Shown here piece after piece: positions 1 to 8,180 of a stretch of DNA of 55,507 nucleotides. The stretch is from positions 1-55,507 of the forward strand of contig JAHINB010000007.1 in assembly GCA_018896215.1 (NCBI GenBank), read 5' to 3'. Under the pieces are notes generated by a model that saw only the letters and a list, made by a program, of their open reading frames with translations, searched no databases and had not been told where the DNA came from. Numbering within the stretch: the stretch's first letter is position 1; each line of letters opens with the position of its first letter. The position numbers and the translations under genes were made by a program. This DNA comes from Patescibacteria group bacterium. GTDB lineage: Bacteria; Patescibacteriota; WWE3; 0-14-0-20-40-13.

Positions 1-249
1 GGTTACTGTATCCCCGTTAGTTACAGAGACTGCTTTTACAACCCCGGATACTTTTGTGGTTATATTGATATTATTACCCGAGGTTATTGATCCAGAACTG
101 GAAATAGAGGTGACTAATACACCATTTGTGGCAACTTGGGTTTGGTACTCGACAGTATTTTTGTTTGATTTAGAAACTCTATAAAAAATAAAGCCCACGA
201 TTCCAACAACAATTAAAAGCGCTATTACCTTTTTTATCATTTTATTCAT
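1..249 (-). CDS. Efflux RND/ABC periplasmic adaptor (HlyD/MacA-like), N-terminal part
   Basis: Partial: 83 codons are visible before the gene runs off the window's left edge. The product starts MNKMIKKVIALLIVVGIVGF, a single membrane anchor, followed by a segment (SSSGSITSGNNINITTKVSG) typical of the first beta-barrel/lipoyl strands of MacA-like adaptors. The adaptor at 24983-26038 has the same plan. It lies 43 nt downstream of the histidine kinase gene on the same strand, so regulator, kinase and adaptor probably form one operon, suggesting a signal-controlled exporter. The partner ABC genes would be outside the window. The family call rests on the N-terminus only. Confidence 0.7.
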   Translation of the reverse strand, partial: MNKMIKKVIALLIVVGIVGFIFYRVSKSNKNTVEYQTQVATNGVLVTSISSSGSITSGNNINITTKVSGVVKAVSVTNGDTVT

Positions 250-292
250 ATCTTTTTTGTATAGGCTTATTAACTTAATTTAATCTGAATAG

Positions 293-1291
293 TTATGTTG
301 GGAGATACACGCTAAATATTGAGCCTTTTCCGATTTCGCTCTCGGCAACAATTTTCCCGTGATGATTGTCTACAATCTGTTTTGCTATGGATAAACCAAG
401 ACCAAATCCATTGTGATTCTCTTGACTTCTGGCAGAATCCGCTCGATAAAATCGGTCAAAGATATGGGGGAGATCTTCTTTAGAGATACCAATTCCTGAA
501 TCGGAAATTTCTGCAACTGCCATGTTTGCGGTATTTTTGAAAGTGATATCCACATTACCGCCCTTACGGTTGTATTTAATGGCATTATCCAAAAGGACCA
601 CAAAAAGCTCCGCGAGACTGTTTTTATCGCCAAATATCTTTTGATCGGTCTTTTCTAATTTAACTTTTATTTTCTTAATCCTAGCTAGAGAACTTGTTTG
701 TTTTTTAGCAGTCTCAAGAATTTCATCTAAAGACAAATTCGTCAAATTGGACAAATTGGCGTTGCTTTGGAAATTGGAAATGGACAACAAACTTTCTGTA
801 AGTTTTTGCAACCTGTTTACATCGCTAAGGTTTTCTGCGACTAGTTCTTTAGCCTTGGCAAGAGTAAGATTCTTATCACGAAGACCCACCTCCAAAGATG
901 TTTTTAGCGCGGTTATCGGGGTTTTTAGCTCGTGCGAAGCATCGCTGATAAATCTATTTTGATCTTCCAACATTTTTTTGATTGGTCTTAGCGTTCTACC
1001 AGCTAAAAAATATCCCAAACCTGCTGAAACGATAAAAATTCCAGTATTGATTACAATCAAAGAAAAAATTAATCGCCGATTTAACCCTTCGACTAGATCT
1101 GCATCAATAGCTGGAGAGAAACCCAATGGGGAAGGGGAGTACCTTCTTTCGAAGCGACCTCTTTGCAAAATTGCAAAGCGATGAATTTCGGTTTGCAAAA
1201 TACCGTATAAAGCGAAACTAAAAGAAATACTAATGACCATAATGATCACCAAATACCAAGCGGTAAGTTTTAGTCGTGCTTTTTTAAACAT
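293..1291 (-). CDS. Two-component sensor histidine kinase
   Basis: A 332-aa membrane kinase. Two transmembrane segments (about residues 12-31 and 73-96) enclose a short external loop of about 40 residues. A HAMP-like linker leads to the H-box SHELKTPITALKTS with phospho-acceptor His120. The HATPase_c domain follows, with N-box DNAIKYN, G1 DSGIGISKEDLPHIFDRFYR and G2 GFGLGLSIAKQIV, so all catalytic boxes are present. It starts 2 nt after the stop of the response regulator, implying translational coupling. The short loop suggests sensing of membrane or envelope state rather than a large ligand; the signal is unknown. Confidence 0.93.
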   Translation of the reverse strand: MFKKARLKLTAWYLVIIMVISISFSFALYGILQTEIHRFAILQRGRFERRYSPSPLGFSPAIDADLVEGLNRRLIFSLIVINTGIFIVSAGLGYFLAGRTLRPIKKMLEDQNRFISDASHELKTPITALKTSLEVGLRDKNLTLAKAKELVAENLSDVNRLQKLTESLLSISNFQSNANLSNLTNLSLDEILETAKKQTSSLARIKKIKVKLEKTDQKIFGDKNSLAELFVVLLDNAIKYNRKGGNVDITFKNTANMAVAEISDSGIGISKEDLPHIFDRFYRADSARSQENHNGFGLGLSIAKQIVDNHHGKIVAESEIGKGSIFSVYLPT

Positions 1292-1293
1292 AC

Positions 1294-1971
1294 TTACTCT
1301 CCTACCTTATATCCAAACCCTTTAACCGTCTTTATAATTGGCAACTTTCCCTTAAAGGGAACCTCTATTTTATCTCGTAGTTTTTTAATGTAAACCTCCA
1401 CGGTATTGGGCAAAATATCGGAATCATAATTCCATACCCGATCAATAATCTGATCTTTGGTTAAAATTCTCTTTTGGTTTTTTAACAAATACTCCAACAG
1501 CATAAATTCGCGACTTGTAAGATCAATCTGCTTACCACTTCTCATAACTTTGTAGCTTTCTGAGTCTAAAGTTAAATCATTATGAGAGACAATTGTTGAT
1601 TTAATTTCATGACTAGACCTTCGTGATAATGCTTTTATGCGAGCTAATAACTCTTCAAAAGAAAACGGTTTGGTGAGATAATCATCCGCCCCGCAATTTA
1701 GACCAGCAACTTTATCTCTTATCTGACTTTTAGCTGTTAGGATAATAACCGGAGTATGGATTTTTTCTTCTCGAAGATTTTTACAAACGGTTAAGCCGTC
1801 CATTTTGGGCAACATTAAATCTAAAATAATTACATCGAAAGAACCGCTTGATGCCATATCCAAACCTTCTTCTCCATCATAAGCAACATCTACAAGATGC
1901 TTTTCTTGCTCCAATCCTTTTTTTATCGATCCGGCAATTCTATGTTCATCTTCCACAATAAGTATTTTCAT
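1294..1971 (-). CDS. OmpR/PhoB-family response regulator
   Basis: A 225-aa DNA-binding regulator partnered with the downstream kinase. The receiver domain (1-120) has the acidic pair in IVEDE, phospho-acceptor Asp51 in ILDLMLPKMDG and the conserved Lys in LTKPF. The C-terminal winged helix (about 130-225) contains LTSREFMLLEYLLKNQKR and ends ...IKTVKGFGYKVGE. The frame is open a further 37 codons upstream, but that stretch runs through a palindrome and encodes nothing receiver-like, so MKILIVEDE at 1971 is the start. Likely first gene of the operon with the kinase and the adaptor. Confidence 0.93.
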   Translation of the reverse strand: MKILIVEDEHRIAGSIKKGLEQEKHLVDVAYDGEEGLDMASSGSFDVIILDLMLPKMDGLTVCKNLREEKIHTPVIILTAKSQIRDKVAGLNCGADDYLTKPFSFEELLARIKALSRRSSHEIKSTIVSHNDLTLDSESYKVMRSGKQIDLTSREFMLLEYLLKNQKRILTKDQIIDRVWNYDSDILPNTVEVYIKKLRDKIEVPFKGKLPIIKTVKGFGYKVGE

Positions 1972-2019
1972 AAGGCTTATTGTACTCCACTTACTTAATT
2001 CTGGCTGAATGCAAGAGGT

Positions 2020-2055
2020 GTGAGACCCAATCCGCCGACTGGCAGAAGGTCTCAC
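2020..2055. repeat. Palindromic element upstream of the response regulator
   Basis: The 8-nt arms GTGAGACC and GGTCTCAC enclose a GCCGACTGGCAG-like centre resembling the GCCAGCTGGC hairpins that trail tRNAs at 11.6 and 24.1 kb. It lies in the leader of the two-component operon. A T-run follows it on the + strand. No other gene is seen in 1972-2278, which also holds the paired palindrome at 2127 and a small hairpin at 2189-2209. Confidence 0.6.
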
Positions 2056-2126
2056 CCCATTTTTTCTTTGTTGTAACAACATTTTAACCTGCGTTGAGAA
2101 TATCTTGATTTAACAACAAATTGTCG

Positions 2127-2151
2127 GGTACTACCCAAATCGGGTAGTACC
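2127..2151. repeat. Paired GGG-N5-CCC palindrome, left flank of MFS gene
   Basis: GGTACTACCC and GGGTAGTACC are perfect complements around a 5-nt loop. About 45 nt including the surroundings (ACAAATT before it, CTTATA.CTAA after it) recur at 3503-3551 on the other side of the MFS gene, in the same orientation. Confidence 0.75.
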
Positions 2152-2278
2152 TTATAACTAAGCCCAAAACTCGAACGCGTCTCAACAACTTCCACCACAG
2201 AAGTGGAAGAATGTTTTGACTATTTCCTTTTTCCAAGGGTCGAAGTATGCTTTAGGTATATAATTAACAGTAGAAAAA

Positions 2279-3406
2279 ATGACAGACCTAGCAAAAATAA
2301 AATTAGCCCGTATCTTAACAACAAGCTACTTTTTCTTACCAATAATTATTGTTTACCTTCAATCCAGAGGTTTTAACCTAAAGCAAGTATTTTTAATTTC
2401 TAGCATACATTCTCTGTGTGTAGTGCTTTTTGAATATCCTACTGGAGTTATTGCCGATTATTTTTCTCCCAGAACCTCCGTTTTTTTGGGATATTTATTA
2501 TCCGCTATTGTGGTTTTTTTGATGGGTTTTCCCTTAGGTTTTCTTTCTTATACCATACTTATGGTCTTGTATTCTGTGTCGGTCACTTTAATGTCAGGAA
2601 GTGATACAGTTTTAATCTCGTCAGTTTCAAAAAATTTTAGAGAAGATTTTTCTAACATAAATTACTCTTCACAAACTTGGTCAGTAATCACTATTATCTT
2701 GGGTTCATTGATTGCTAAATATAGCTTTTCATTAACTTTTTTCTTAAGTGCTCTTTTATATTTATTAGGTGCCATTTTGGTTTTTTTAATGAGTCGGAAT
2801 TTGCACCAAAGGGAAGAAGGCAATATTTTTAATAAAGCCAAGGAAGGTTTGTTTATTGTTGCAAGAGATAAGAACATTTTTTATCTCACAATTATCGGGC
2901 TTGTAACCGGCGGTTTTTTTGTTAGTTTTAAATGGCTTTACAATCCTTTATTTGAGGTATTAAGGATAGATCTTGCGTTTTGGGGTGTACTTATTGCACT
3001 CGCTTCTGTTTTTATTGCAATTGGCATGAAATTTTACCCTAAAATAGCAAAACTCGGTTTTATTGTACCTATATTAATTAGCTTAGGTGCGACTTTACTA
3101 ACTGGAATTACTTCTTTTTGGTTAATATCACTTTTAGGGCTTTTTGTTCTTCATTTTATTAGTGGTTACCTACAAACACACACAGATTTTCTAATTAATG
3201 AGTCCGCACCCAAGGGACACCAGGCTAGCGTTTTGTCGTTCAAGAATATGGTAATGAGACTCTTTTCTTCGTTCTATATTTTAGTAGCGGGATATATCAT
3301 AAGTGGATTGGGATTTTCAAAATTAATGGTGTTTACAGCAATTATTACTACTGGACTTCTAGCGATACTCGCTATCAAAAGAAAAAGTATTAAACTTATC
3401 TTGTAG
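2279..3406 (+). CDS. MFS transporter
   Basis: A 375-aa polytopic membrane protein with about 11-12 hydrophobic segments across its length. The N-terminal half carries the MFS loop 2-3 signature region (EYPTGVIADYFSPRTSVFLG, equivalent to G-x-x-x-D-R/P-x-G-R/K). Members transport drugs, sugars or other solutes by proton coupling; the substrate cannot be inferred. It is a single-gene unit: near-identical direct repeats lie on both sides (2111-2160 and 3503-3551) and a hairpin with a T-run follows the stop. It is very AT-rich. The ATG at 2279 opens directly at the first membrane helix. Confidence 0.85.
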   Translation: MTDLAKIKLARILTTSYFFLPIIIVYLQSRGFNLKQVFLISSIHSLCVVLFEYPTGVIADYFSPRTSVFLGYLLSAIVVFLMGFPLGFLSYTILMVLYSVSVTLMSGSDTVLISSVSKNFREDFSNINYSSQTWSVITIILGSLIAKYSFSLTFFLSALLYLLGAILVFLMSRNLHQREEGNIFNKAKEGLFIVARDKNIFYLTIIGLVTGGFFVSFKWLYNPLFEVLRIDLAFWGVLIALASVFIAIGMKFYPKIAKLGFIVPILISLGATLLTGITSFWLISLLGLFVLHFISGYLQTHTDFLINESAPKGHQASVLSFKNMVMRLFSSFYILVAGYIISGLGFSKLMVFTAIITTGLLAILAIKRKSIKLIL

Positions 3407-3408
3407 TG

Positions 3409-3438
3409 ACTTCCACTTCGAAGGTAGAAGATTTTTTT
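3409..3438 (+). terminator. Probable intrinsic terminator of the MFS gene
   Basis: An imperfect hairpin of CTTCCACTTC with GAAGGTAGAAG, 3 nt after the MFS stop, is followed by seven T. Related CTTCCAC/GTGGAAG hairpins occur at 2189-2209 and 4765-4785. Confidence 0.6.
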
Positions 3439-3516
3439 CTGTGTATAGCTTGCTATTTTTTGTCATAATAAATAAACCCCTTTTGAAGTAAATGCTCTAG
3501 GTACAACAAATTCTCG

Positions 3517-3542
3517 GGTACTACCCGATGTCGGGTAGTACC
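3517..3542. repeat. Paired GGG-N5-CCC palindrome, right flank of MFS gene
   Basis: GGTACTACCCGA pairs perfectly with TCGGGTAGTACC around a 2-nt loop. It is the second copy of the element at 2127-2151 and lies just beyond the 3' end of the gene on the opposite strand (3549). Confidence 0.75.
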
Positions 3543-3548
3543 TTATAG

Positions 3549-4145
3549 CTAATGGCTAAAAGACGATTTAAAAGTTTTATCATCTTGAATTTTTACCTCA
3601 ATTAAACCTCTAATTATTTTTGAACGACTTTGTCCATATTTGTTACATGCCCAATCAAGGTAATATTTTTGTTTTTTGGATAAAACAATATTGTATCGTC
3701 CATCATTATCTTCTATAGAAGAATACCCCAAAAACTCGTCAATTATTTCTTTGTAATTTGTTAGAGTATAAAACTTAATTGTTAGGTAAGGTGAGTTTAA
3801 TGCCTCTATGTAAGAATCGGGAAAAGAGTTTTCTCTTTTTAATCTTAAAACAAGCGTTGGTTTTTTAAGTTGCAAGGAATAAGTAATTTGGTGAGAGGTG
3901 CTAAAGTTTGGTACGGTAAATTCAATAATAGAAACATTGGCATCTCTTACAGCTTTAGTTACCGATTCGTATATTTCTTTTATATCCCTTTTAGTATTTG
4001 GGTGTTGTTCAATCCAATCTCCGCAAGTTCCAATCCAATCGTCGGTTAGTACATGTCCGAGACTAAGTAAATGTTCGCGAATTTTTAGATAGTATTCTTT
4101 ATAGTCAGAAAAATGTAATGTTGTAGTTCCAAACCAGATTTTCAT
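3549..4145 (-). CDS. Unrecognised protein, nucleoside deoxyribosyltransferase-like fold
   Basis: 198 aa. Residues 1-140 have alternating strand/helix character: MKIWFGTTTL at the start, an ANVSIIEFTVPNFSTSHQIT segment and a KKPTLVLRLKRE strand. This order (early nucleotide-site strand, then D/N-x-S-I-I-E followed by a helix and a K-K-P strand) resembles nucleoside 2-deoxyribosyltransferase/LOG-type Rossmann proteins. The C-terminal 45 residues (SKKQKYYLDWACNKYGQSRS and onward) look like a ribbon-helix-helix or small helical DNA-binding tail. Both assignments are by eye and uncertain. It is transcribed divergently from the NUDIX gene, 89 nt apart, so the two may share a promoter region. Confidence 0.6.
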   Translation of the reverse strand: MKIWFGTTTLHFSDYKEYYLKIREHLLSLGHVLTDDWIGTCGDWIEQHPNTKRDIKEIYESVTKAVRDANVSIIEFTVPNFSTSHQITYSLQLKKPTLVLRLKRENSFPDSYIEALNSPYLTIKFYTLTNYKEIIDEFLGYSSIEDNDGRYNIVLSKKQKYYLDWACNKYGQSRSKIIRGLIEVKIQDDKTFKSSFSH

Positions 4146-4234
4146 GGTGTGTATTATAGCACCATATTGTGTAATGACTACACACTAATTAAATGTTATT
4201 AAAATAGTATCTTATGAATACAGAAGGGGAGAAA

Positions 4235-4702
4235 ATGAAGAAAATCTACACGATCTGTTTATTGGTAAGACCGGGGGAAGTTCTTCTTGGTCTTAAAAAA
4301 CGGGGCTTTCTTGTAGGAAAGCTTAACGGCTCGGGAGGTAAGTTACAAGGTGACGAAACTCTTGAAGATTGTGGCAAGAGAGAAACATGGGAGGAATTCG
4401 GTGTTCAAATAAACACAATGAAGAAGTTTGGCGAAGTGTTTTTTTATGATCCCGACCTTACTCACGAATGTCATGTGTTTGTGGTAACGAGTTGGGAAGG
4501 AGAGCCATGTGAAACCGAGGAAATGAAACCATCGTGGTATCGTGTAGAGGATGTTCCGTACCAAATGATGGGGCAGGCTGACAAGTTCTGGTTGCCCTCG
4601 ATTCTTGAGGGGAAGAAAATCTGCGCCTCATTCTACTACGAGGACTCGGATGATTTGGAGAAGTTGACGAGAAAGGTTATGCGGTTTGTTGATAGCTTTT
4701 AG
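4235..4702 (+). CDS. NUDIX hydrolase, MTH1/8-oxo-dGTPase-like
   Basis: A 155-aa pyrophosphohydrolase. The Nudix box reads GGKLQGDETLEDCGKRETWE followed by EFGV, matching G-x5-E-x7-R-E-x-x-E-E-x-G. The preceding KRGFLVGKLNGSGGK resembles MTH1-type enzymes that sanitise oxidised dNTPs, and the later DKFWLPSILEGKK region also fits. The start was set at the second ATG because AGGGGAG lies a few bases upstream of it; an ATG at 4214 would add seven residues (MNTEGEK). Likely role is nucleotide-pool cleansing in the cytoplasm; the substrate is inferred from family resemblance. Confidence 0.85.
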   Translation: MKKIYTICLLVRPGEVLLGLKKRGFLVGKLNGSGGKLQGDETLEDCGKRETWEEFGVQINTMKKFGEVFFYDPDLTHECHVFVVTSWEGEPCETEEMKPSWYRVEDVPYQMMGQADKFWLPSILEGKKICASFYYEDSDDLEKLTRKVMRFVDSF

Positions 4703-4764
4703 ACGCTTTCAGTGCTGGTTGTAGGACTTATTTTTACAACCAACATCTTTTTCTCTAAAGTAAA

Positions 4765-4785
4765 CTTCCACTTCCGAAGTGGAAG
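4765..4785 (+). terminator. Perfect palindrome downstream of NUDIX gene
   Basis: CTTCCACTTC and GAAGTGGAAG are separated by one base and followed by AGTTTTGGG. It probably acts as a weak terminator or mRNA end; the same arms recur near 2189 and 3410. The rest of 4703-4924 shows no gene. Confidence 0.5.
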
Positions 4786-4924
4786 AGTTTTGGGTTGATA
4801 AATCAATATTCACCATCTTTTTCTTTGTCATTGTGGACAAACTAACAATATGCTATATTGCAATAAGTCTTCGGTAGATTAACCTCTTTACCTTTGTTTA
4901 ACCTTCCGCAGAAACTAAATCATA

Positions 4925-6112
4925 ATGCAATACAACCGTAGCCGTTATCGGCGTTTTAGCGCTAAAAATTATCGTGGCAGTGTTAATCGTGGAAAATTTT
5001 CCAAATACGATCTGCTTCGTCAAATAGAAATTTCCAATAGAACTATTTCTGCTGTTGCGCCTAAAATTTGTGAGATTAAGAACCCTTTTAACTTGTTAAA
5101 TCTAGACTCCATCCTAAAAATGAATGTTGTCAATAAAGGCTACCGTACACCAACAGAAATTCAAGACCAAGTGATTCCCGCGGTAATGCTAAATCGCGAT
5201 GTCATTGGAATCGCTAACACCGGAACTGGAAAAACCGCTGCGTTCCTTATCCCCTTGATTAACAAAGTTTATCGCGATAGAACCGAAAAGGTTTTAATTA
5301 TTACACCAACCAGAGAACTTGCTCAACAAATAAATGACGAATTTAGAGCACTATCCGCCGGAATGAGAGTATTTTCGGCTGTTTGTACTGGTGGTTCTAA
5401 CATCTATCCCCAAATTAAAATGATTCGGGCAAACTCCAATTTTGTCATTGGAACACCAGGAAGGTTAAAAGATTTAATCAGGCAAAAAGTTTTAAACCTT
5501 AGTAAGTTTAATAATGTGGTACTTGACGAAACAGATCGAATGGTAGATATAGGTTTTTTGGAGGAGATAAAATACTTTATTGGACTCTTGCCACAAGATC
5601 GCCAGTCTTTATTTTTTTCGGCAACGGTATCCACCAAGGTTAAAGAGATTTTAAACGCTTTTGTTCGAAACCCCATAACAATAAGCACCAAAGTTTCCGA
5701 CACCACCCAAAACATTAAACAAGAGGTTGTTCGTATTCCATCCAACAGCAACAGAATCGAGAAGCTTCATGATTTACTAATCCAAAAGGACTATTGTAAA
5801 GTTCTTGTTTTTGGGCGAACCAAGTGGGGCATAGAAAAATTGTCCAATGAACTGCTGGATCGCGGGTTTAAAGTGGGAGCAATTCATGGAGACAAAAGAC
5901 AAGGACAAAGACAGCGCGTTTTAGCTCAATTTAAAAATGACGAAATTAAGATACTTCTTGCTACCGATGTGGCATCACGAGGTCTTGATATTAAAAATGT
6001 TAGCCATGTAATTAATTTTGATTTGCCTCAAACCTACGAGGATTATGTTCACAGAATTGGAAGAACGGGAAGAATAGGAAAAGCTGGCGTTGCTGTAACC
6101 TTGATTGATTAA
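4925..6112 (+). CDS. DEAD-box ATP-dependent RNA helicase
   Basis: 395 aa. Q-motif region GYRTPTEIQDQVIP, Walker A ANTGTGKTAAFLIP, motif Ia PTRELAQQ, GG and TPGRLKD, motif II DETD in place of DEAD, SAT in FFSATV, motif IV LVFGRTK, motif V ATDVASRGLDI and motif VI HRIGRTGR are all present in order. The protein ends soon after motif VI, so it is a minimal helicase core with a basic N-terminal 50-residue extension (RSRYRRFSAKNYRGS) that could bind RNA. Likely role: RNA remodelling in ribosome assembly or mRNA decay. Its stop overlaps the stop of typA on the other strand. Confidence 0.93.
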   Translation: MQYNRSRYRRFSAKNYRGSVNRGKFSKYDLLRQIEISNRTISAVAPKICEIKNPFNLLNLDSILKMNVVNKGYRTPTEIQDQVIPAVMLNRDVIGIANTGTGKTAAFLIPLINKVYRDRTEKVLIITPTRELAQQINDEFRALSAGMRVFSAVCTGGSNIYPQIKMIRANSNFVIGTPGRLKDLIRQKVLNLSKFNNVVLDETDRMVDIGFLEEIKYFIGLLPQDRQSLFFSATVSTKVKEILNAFVRNPITISTKVSDTTQNIKQEVVRIPSNSNRIEKLHDLLIQKDYCKVLVFGRTKWGIEKLSNELLDRGFKVGAIHGDKRQGQRQRVLAQFKNDEIKILLATDVASRGLDIKNVSHVINFDLPQTYEDYVHRIGRTGRIGKAGVAVTLID

Positions 6113-7929
6113 CTCTTTCCTTTTCGAGCTTGTCGATGACGCAAAGAACTTTCTAAAATCTTTTTTCGTAACCTTAGGCTTTTTGGCGTAACTTCGAGCA
6201 ATTCATCATCTTCTAAAAATACCAAATACTGTTCTAGGCTAAACACCGTTGGAGGAACTAAAAATACTGTATCTTCTCCTACCGATCTGTTATTCGTGAG
6301 CTGTTTCTCTTTACAAACATTTATCTCCATGTCGGAATCCCTGCCGTTGATTCCAATAACTTGCCCCGCGTAAACTTTATCTGTGGGTACAACAAAGGTA
6401 GCTCCTTTTTCTTGGGCGGTAACAAGCCCATAGGCAACAACCTTTCCGGTGTTAGAGGCAATTAACACCCCGCTTCGCGATTTACTAATTTGACCGCTAA
6501 CCTTGTCGTAACGCAAAAACACAGAACTGGCAACCGCAGTCCCTCGGGAAATGGAGAGCAAAACTCCTCTAAGACCAATAATTCCGCGAGTAGTTATTTC
6601 AAAAACCATTCTTAGGGTATTTTCCGAGATTTGCGATTGTGACAATAAAACACCTCGCCGTTTGCCAATTTCCGCTTTTATAGCGCCCTCGTACGCACTC
6701 TCTACATCCACCGTAAGTTCTTCTACAGGTTCTGATAAAACACCTTCGATCTCTTTAAAAATCACCGTGGGCTTTCCAACCTCCACCTCATAACCTTCGC
6801 GACGGAGGGTTTCGATAAAAACCGAAAGATGCAATTCCCCGCGTCCATATAAAATATAACGACCCTCTGTGTCGATTTTAAACTTCATGGCAACATTTGT
6901 TTTGAGTTCTTTCTCTATTCTCTCGAGAATTTGCCTCGCGGTAATAAATTTCCCTTCGGTTCCCTTAAAGGGAGAGGTGTTTGCTCCAATTGACATACTA
7001 ATGGTGGGGTGCTCTACTTTTAATCTTGGAAGCTTCTCGGGAGATAGGGGATCGCACAAAGTATCTCCAATTTCCGCAAACTTAATTCCCGTAACGGCAA
7101 TTATATCCCCAGCAACTCCTTTTGGTGTTTCTACTCTTTTTAATCCTTGGTTTAGATAGACCTTATCTATTGTGGACAAGATTGTACTTCCACCTTCGGC
7201 GATATTTACTACCTTCATCCCAGGAATTGCAACGCCACGAGAAACCCTGCCAATACAGTAAGTTCCGCAAAAACTGCTCCAGTCCAAATTGGTAATTTGC
7301 ATCTGGAAAGGTTTTGCTGGATCGGCCAAGGGGGCGGGAATGTATTTTAAAATCGCTTCAAAAATAGGGGATAGATCTCCTAAATCATCAAAGTTTTCTG
7401 GTTCTTTTTCCCAAGCTTTTCCCTGTCTTCCCACCGCGTAAATTATTGGGAAATCCAAATGCTCATCGCAACTTGCTAAATCCAAAAATAAGTCGTAAAT
7501 ACTTTTTAAGGTTTCCTTAACTCTAGCGTTGTTCTTGTCTATTTTATTTACAATGACAATTATTTTAAGTCCTAACTCTAAAGCTTTTTTAAGAACGAAT
7601 CTAGTTTGTGGCATAGTGCCTTCTTGCGCGTCAACTAAAAGCAAGGCGCCATCCGCCATATTTAAAGTTCGTTCTACTTCACCACCAAAATCAGAATGTC
7701 CCGGAGTATCGATGATATTTATTTTAGTTCCTTTGTAAATAATTGCCGTATTTTTAGCTAAAATGGTAATGCCTCTCTCGCGTTCTTGATCGAAAGAGTC
7801 CATAATGAGATCTTGGGTCATTTGAGCTTCGTTATCTCTAAAAGTATGCGATTGCTTTAACAAGCCATCAACAAGTGTGGTCTTTCCGTGATCAACATGG
7901 GCAATAATAGCGACATTTCTAATATCCAT
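6109..7929 (-). CDS. typA: Translational GTPase TypA/BipA
   Basis: 606 aa, the usual TypA length. GTPase motifs: G1 AHVDHGKTTL, switch I RERGITI, G3 DTPGHSDFGGEVERTL, G4 NKIDK. EF-G-like domains follow, including GRGELHLSVFIETLRREGYE and the TypA-typical C-terminal domain. The factor is a ribosome-associated GTPase used in stress adaptation and 50S assembly. The gene is convergent with the DEAD-box gene; both stop codons lie in the same four bases TTAA (6109-6112). Confidence 0.96.
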   Translation of the reverse strand: MDIRNVAIIAHVDHGKTTLVDGLLKQSHTFRDNEAQMTQDLIMDSFDQERERGITILAKNTAIIYKGTKINIIDTPGHSDFGGEVERTLNMADGALLLVDAQEGTMPQTRFVLKKALELGLKIIVIVNKIDKNNARVKETLKSIYDLFLDLASCDEHLDFPIIYAVGRQGKAWEKEPENFDDLGDLSPIFEAILKYIPAPLADPAKPFQMQITNLDWSSFCGTYCIGRVSRGVAIPGMKVVNIAEGGSTILSTIDKVYLNQGLKRVETPKGVAGDIIAVTGIKFAEIGDTLCDPLSPEKLPRLKVEHPTISMSIGANTSPFKGTEGKFITARQILERIEKELKTNVAMKFKIDTEGRYILYGRGELHLSVFIETLRREGYEVEVGKPTVIFKEIEGVLSEPVEELTVDVESAYEGAIKAEIGKRRGVLLSQSQISENTLRMVFEITTRGIIGLRGVLLSISRGTAVASSVFLRYDKVSGQISKSRSGVLIASNTGKVVAYGLVTAQEKGATFVVPTDKVYAGQVIGINGRDSDMEINVCKEKQLTNNRSVGEDTVFLVPPTVFSLEQYLVFLEDDELLEVTPKSLRLRKKILESSLRHRQARKGKS

Positions 7930-7976
7930 GACCGATGGATTATACTCTTAAATTAATGCTTGTGGTAGCTGACCCT

Positions 7977-8004
7977 TTTGAGACGAGTAAAAATTTGGTA
8001 TGAT
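7977..8004 (+). promoter_or_regulatory. Possible promoter of the first tRNA cluster
   Basis: TTTGAG (7977-7982), a 16-nt spacer, then TATGAT (7999-8004). It lies just upstream of the tRNA-like remnant and tRNA-Thr and reads in their direction. Based on consensus resemblance only. Confidence 0.35.
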
Positions 8005-8027
8005 ACTAAAGCTTGGAGTCGAATTAC

Positions 8028-8180
8028 GCCGTCTTAGCTCCCGCCCGCATCGCCTAACGGCTCAGCTTTGGCGGGCAGGCAGTGGTAGAGTAGCATCTTT
8101 CGCCTACGGCGAAATGTTCGCACTCCGTGCGAACAATTTTGTGGTCCTCGCCAAAGGCGAGGACATAACTTGGAGCCACC
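8028..8180 (+). other. tRNA-like remnant broken by palindromic elements
   Basis: GCCGTCTTAGCTC (8028-8040) and AGTGGTAGAG (8081-8090) together would reproduce the acceptor/D-arm of the tRNA-Thr that follows (GCCACCTTAGCTCAGTGGTAGAG), but a 40-nt palindromic element separates them. Three more hairpins follow: TTCGCC/GGCGAA, GTTCGCAC/GTGCGAAC and GTCCTCGCC/GGCGAGGAC. The segment ends with an inverted copy of the tRNA-Thr 3' end. No intact tRNA can be folded from it. Most likely a decayed tRNA gene serving as a sink for small palindromes. Confidence 0.55.
8041..8080 (+). repeat. 40-nt palindromic element (CCGCCCGC...GGCGGGCAGGC)
   Basis: The ends CCGCCCGC and GGCGGGCAGGC are the same as those of the 39-nt element inside the trigger factor gene (28418-28456). 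The inner part resembles the other copy in inverted orientation. It sits exactly between GCTC and AGTGG of a tRNA-like D-arm, so its borders are well defined. Confidence 0.7.

Noticed and set aside
1972-2082. N-terminal extension of the response regulator ORF (37 extra codons)
   Set aside because: The extension runs through a palindromic repeat, encodes nothing like a receiver domain, and the family start MKILIVEDE is at 1971.
2127-3542. CRISPR array from the repeated palindromes
   Set aside because: Only two copies about 1.4 kb apart with a gene between them, no regular spacers and no cas genes.
3898-4092. Antisense ORF within the gene at 3549-4145
   Set aside because: Shadow frame without ribosome site or family features.
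6109-6112. Overlapping stop codons of the DEAD-box and typA genes as a regulatory device
   Set aside because: Convergent four-base TTAA overlaps arise easily in compact genomes (trmD/pilO does the same); no further structure seen.
8028-8180. A functional tRNA before tRNA-Thr(TGT)
   Set aside because: No anticodon arm or T-arm can be formed; only acceptor/D-arm fragments are recognisable.
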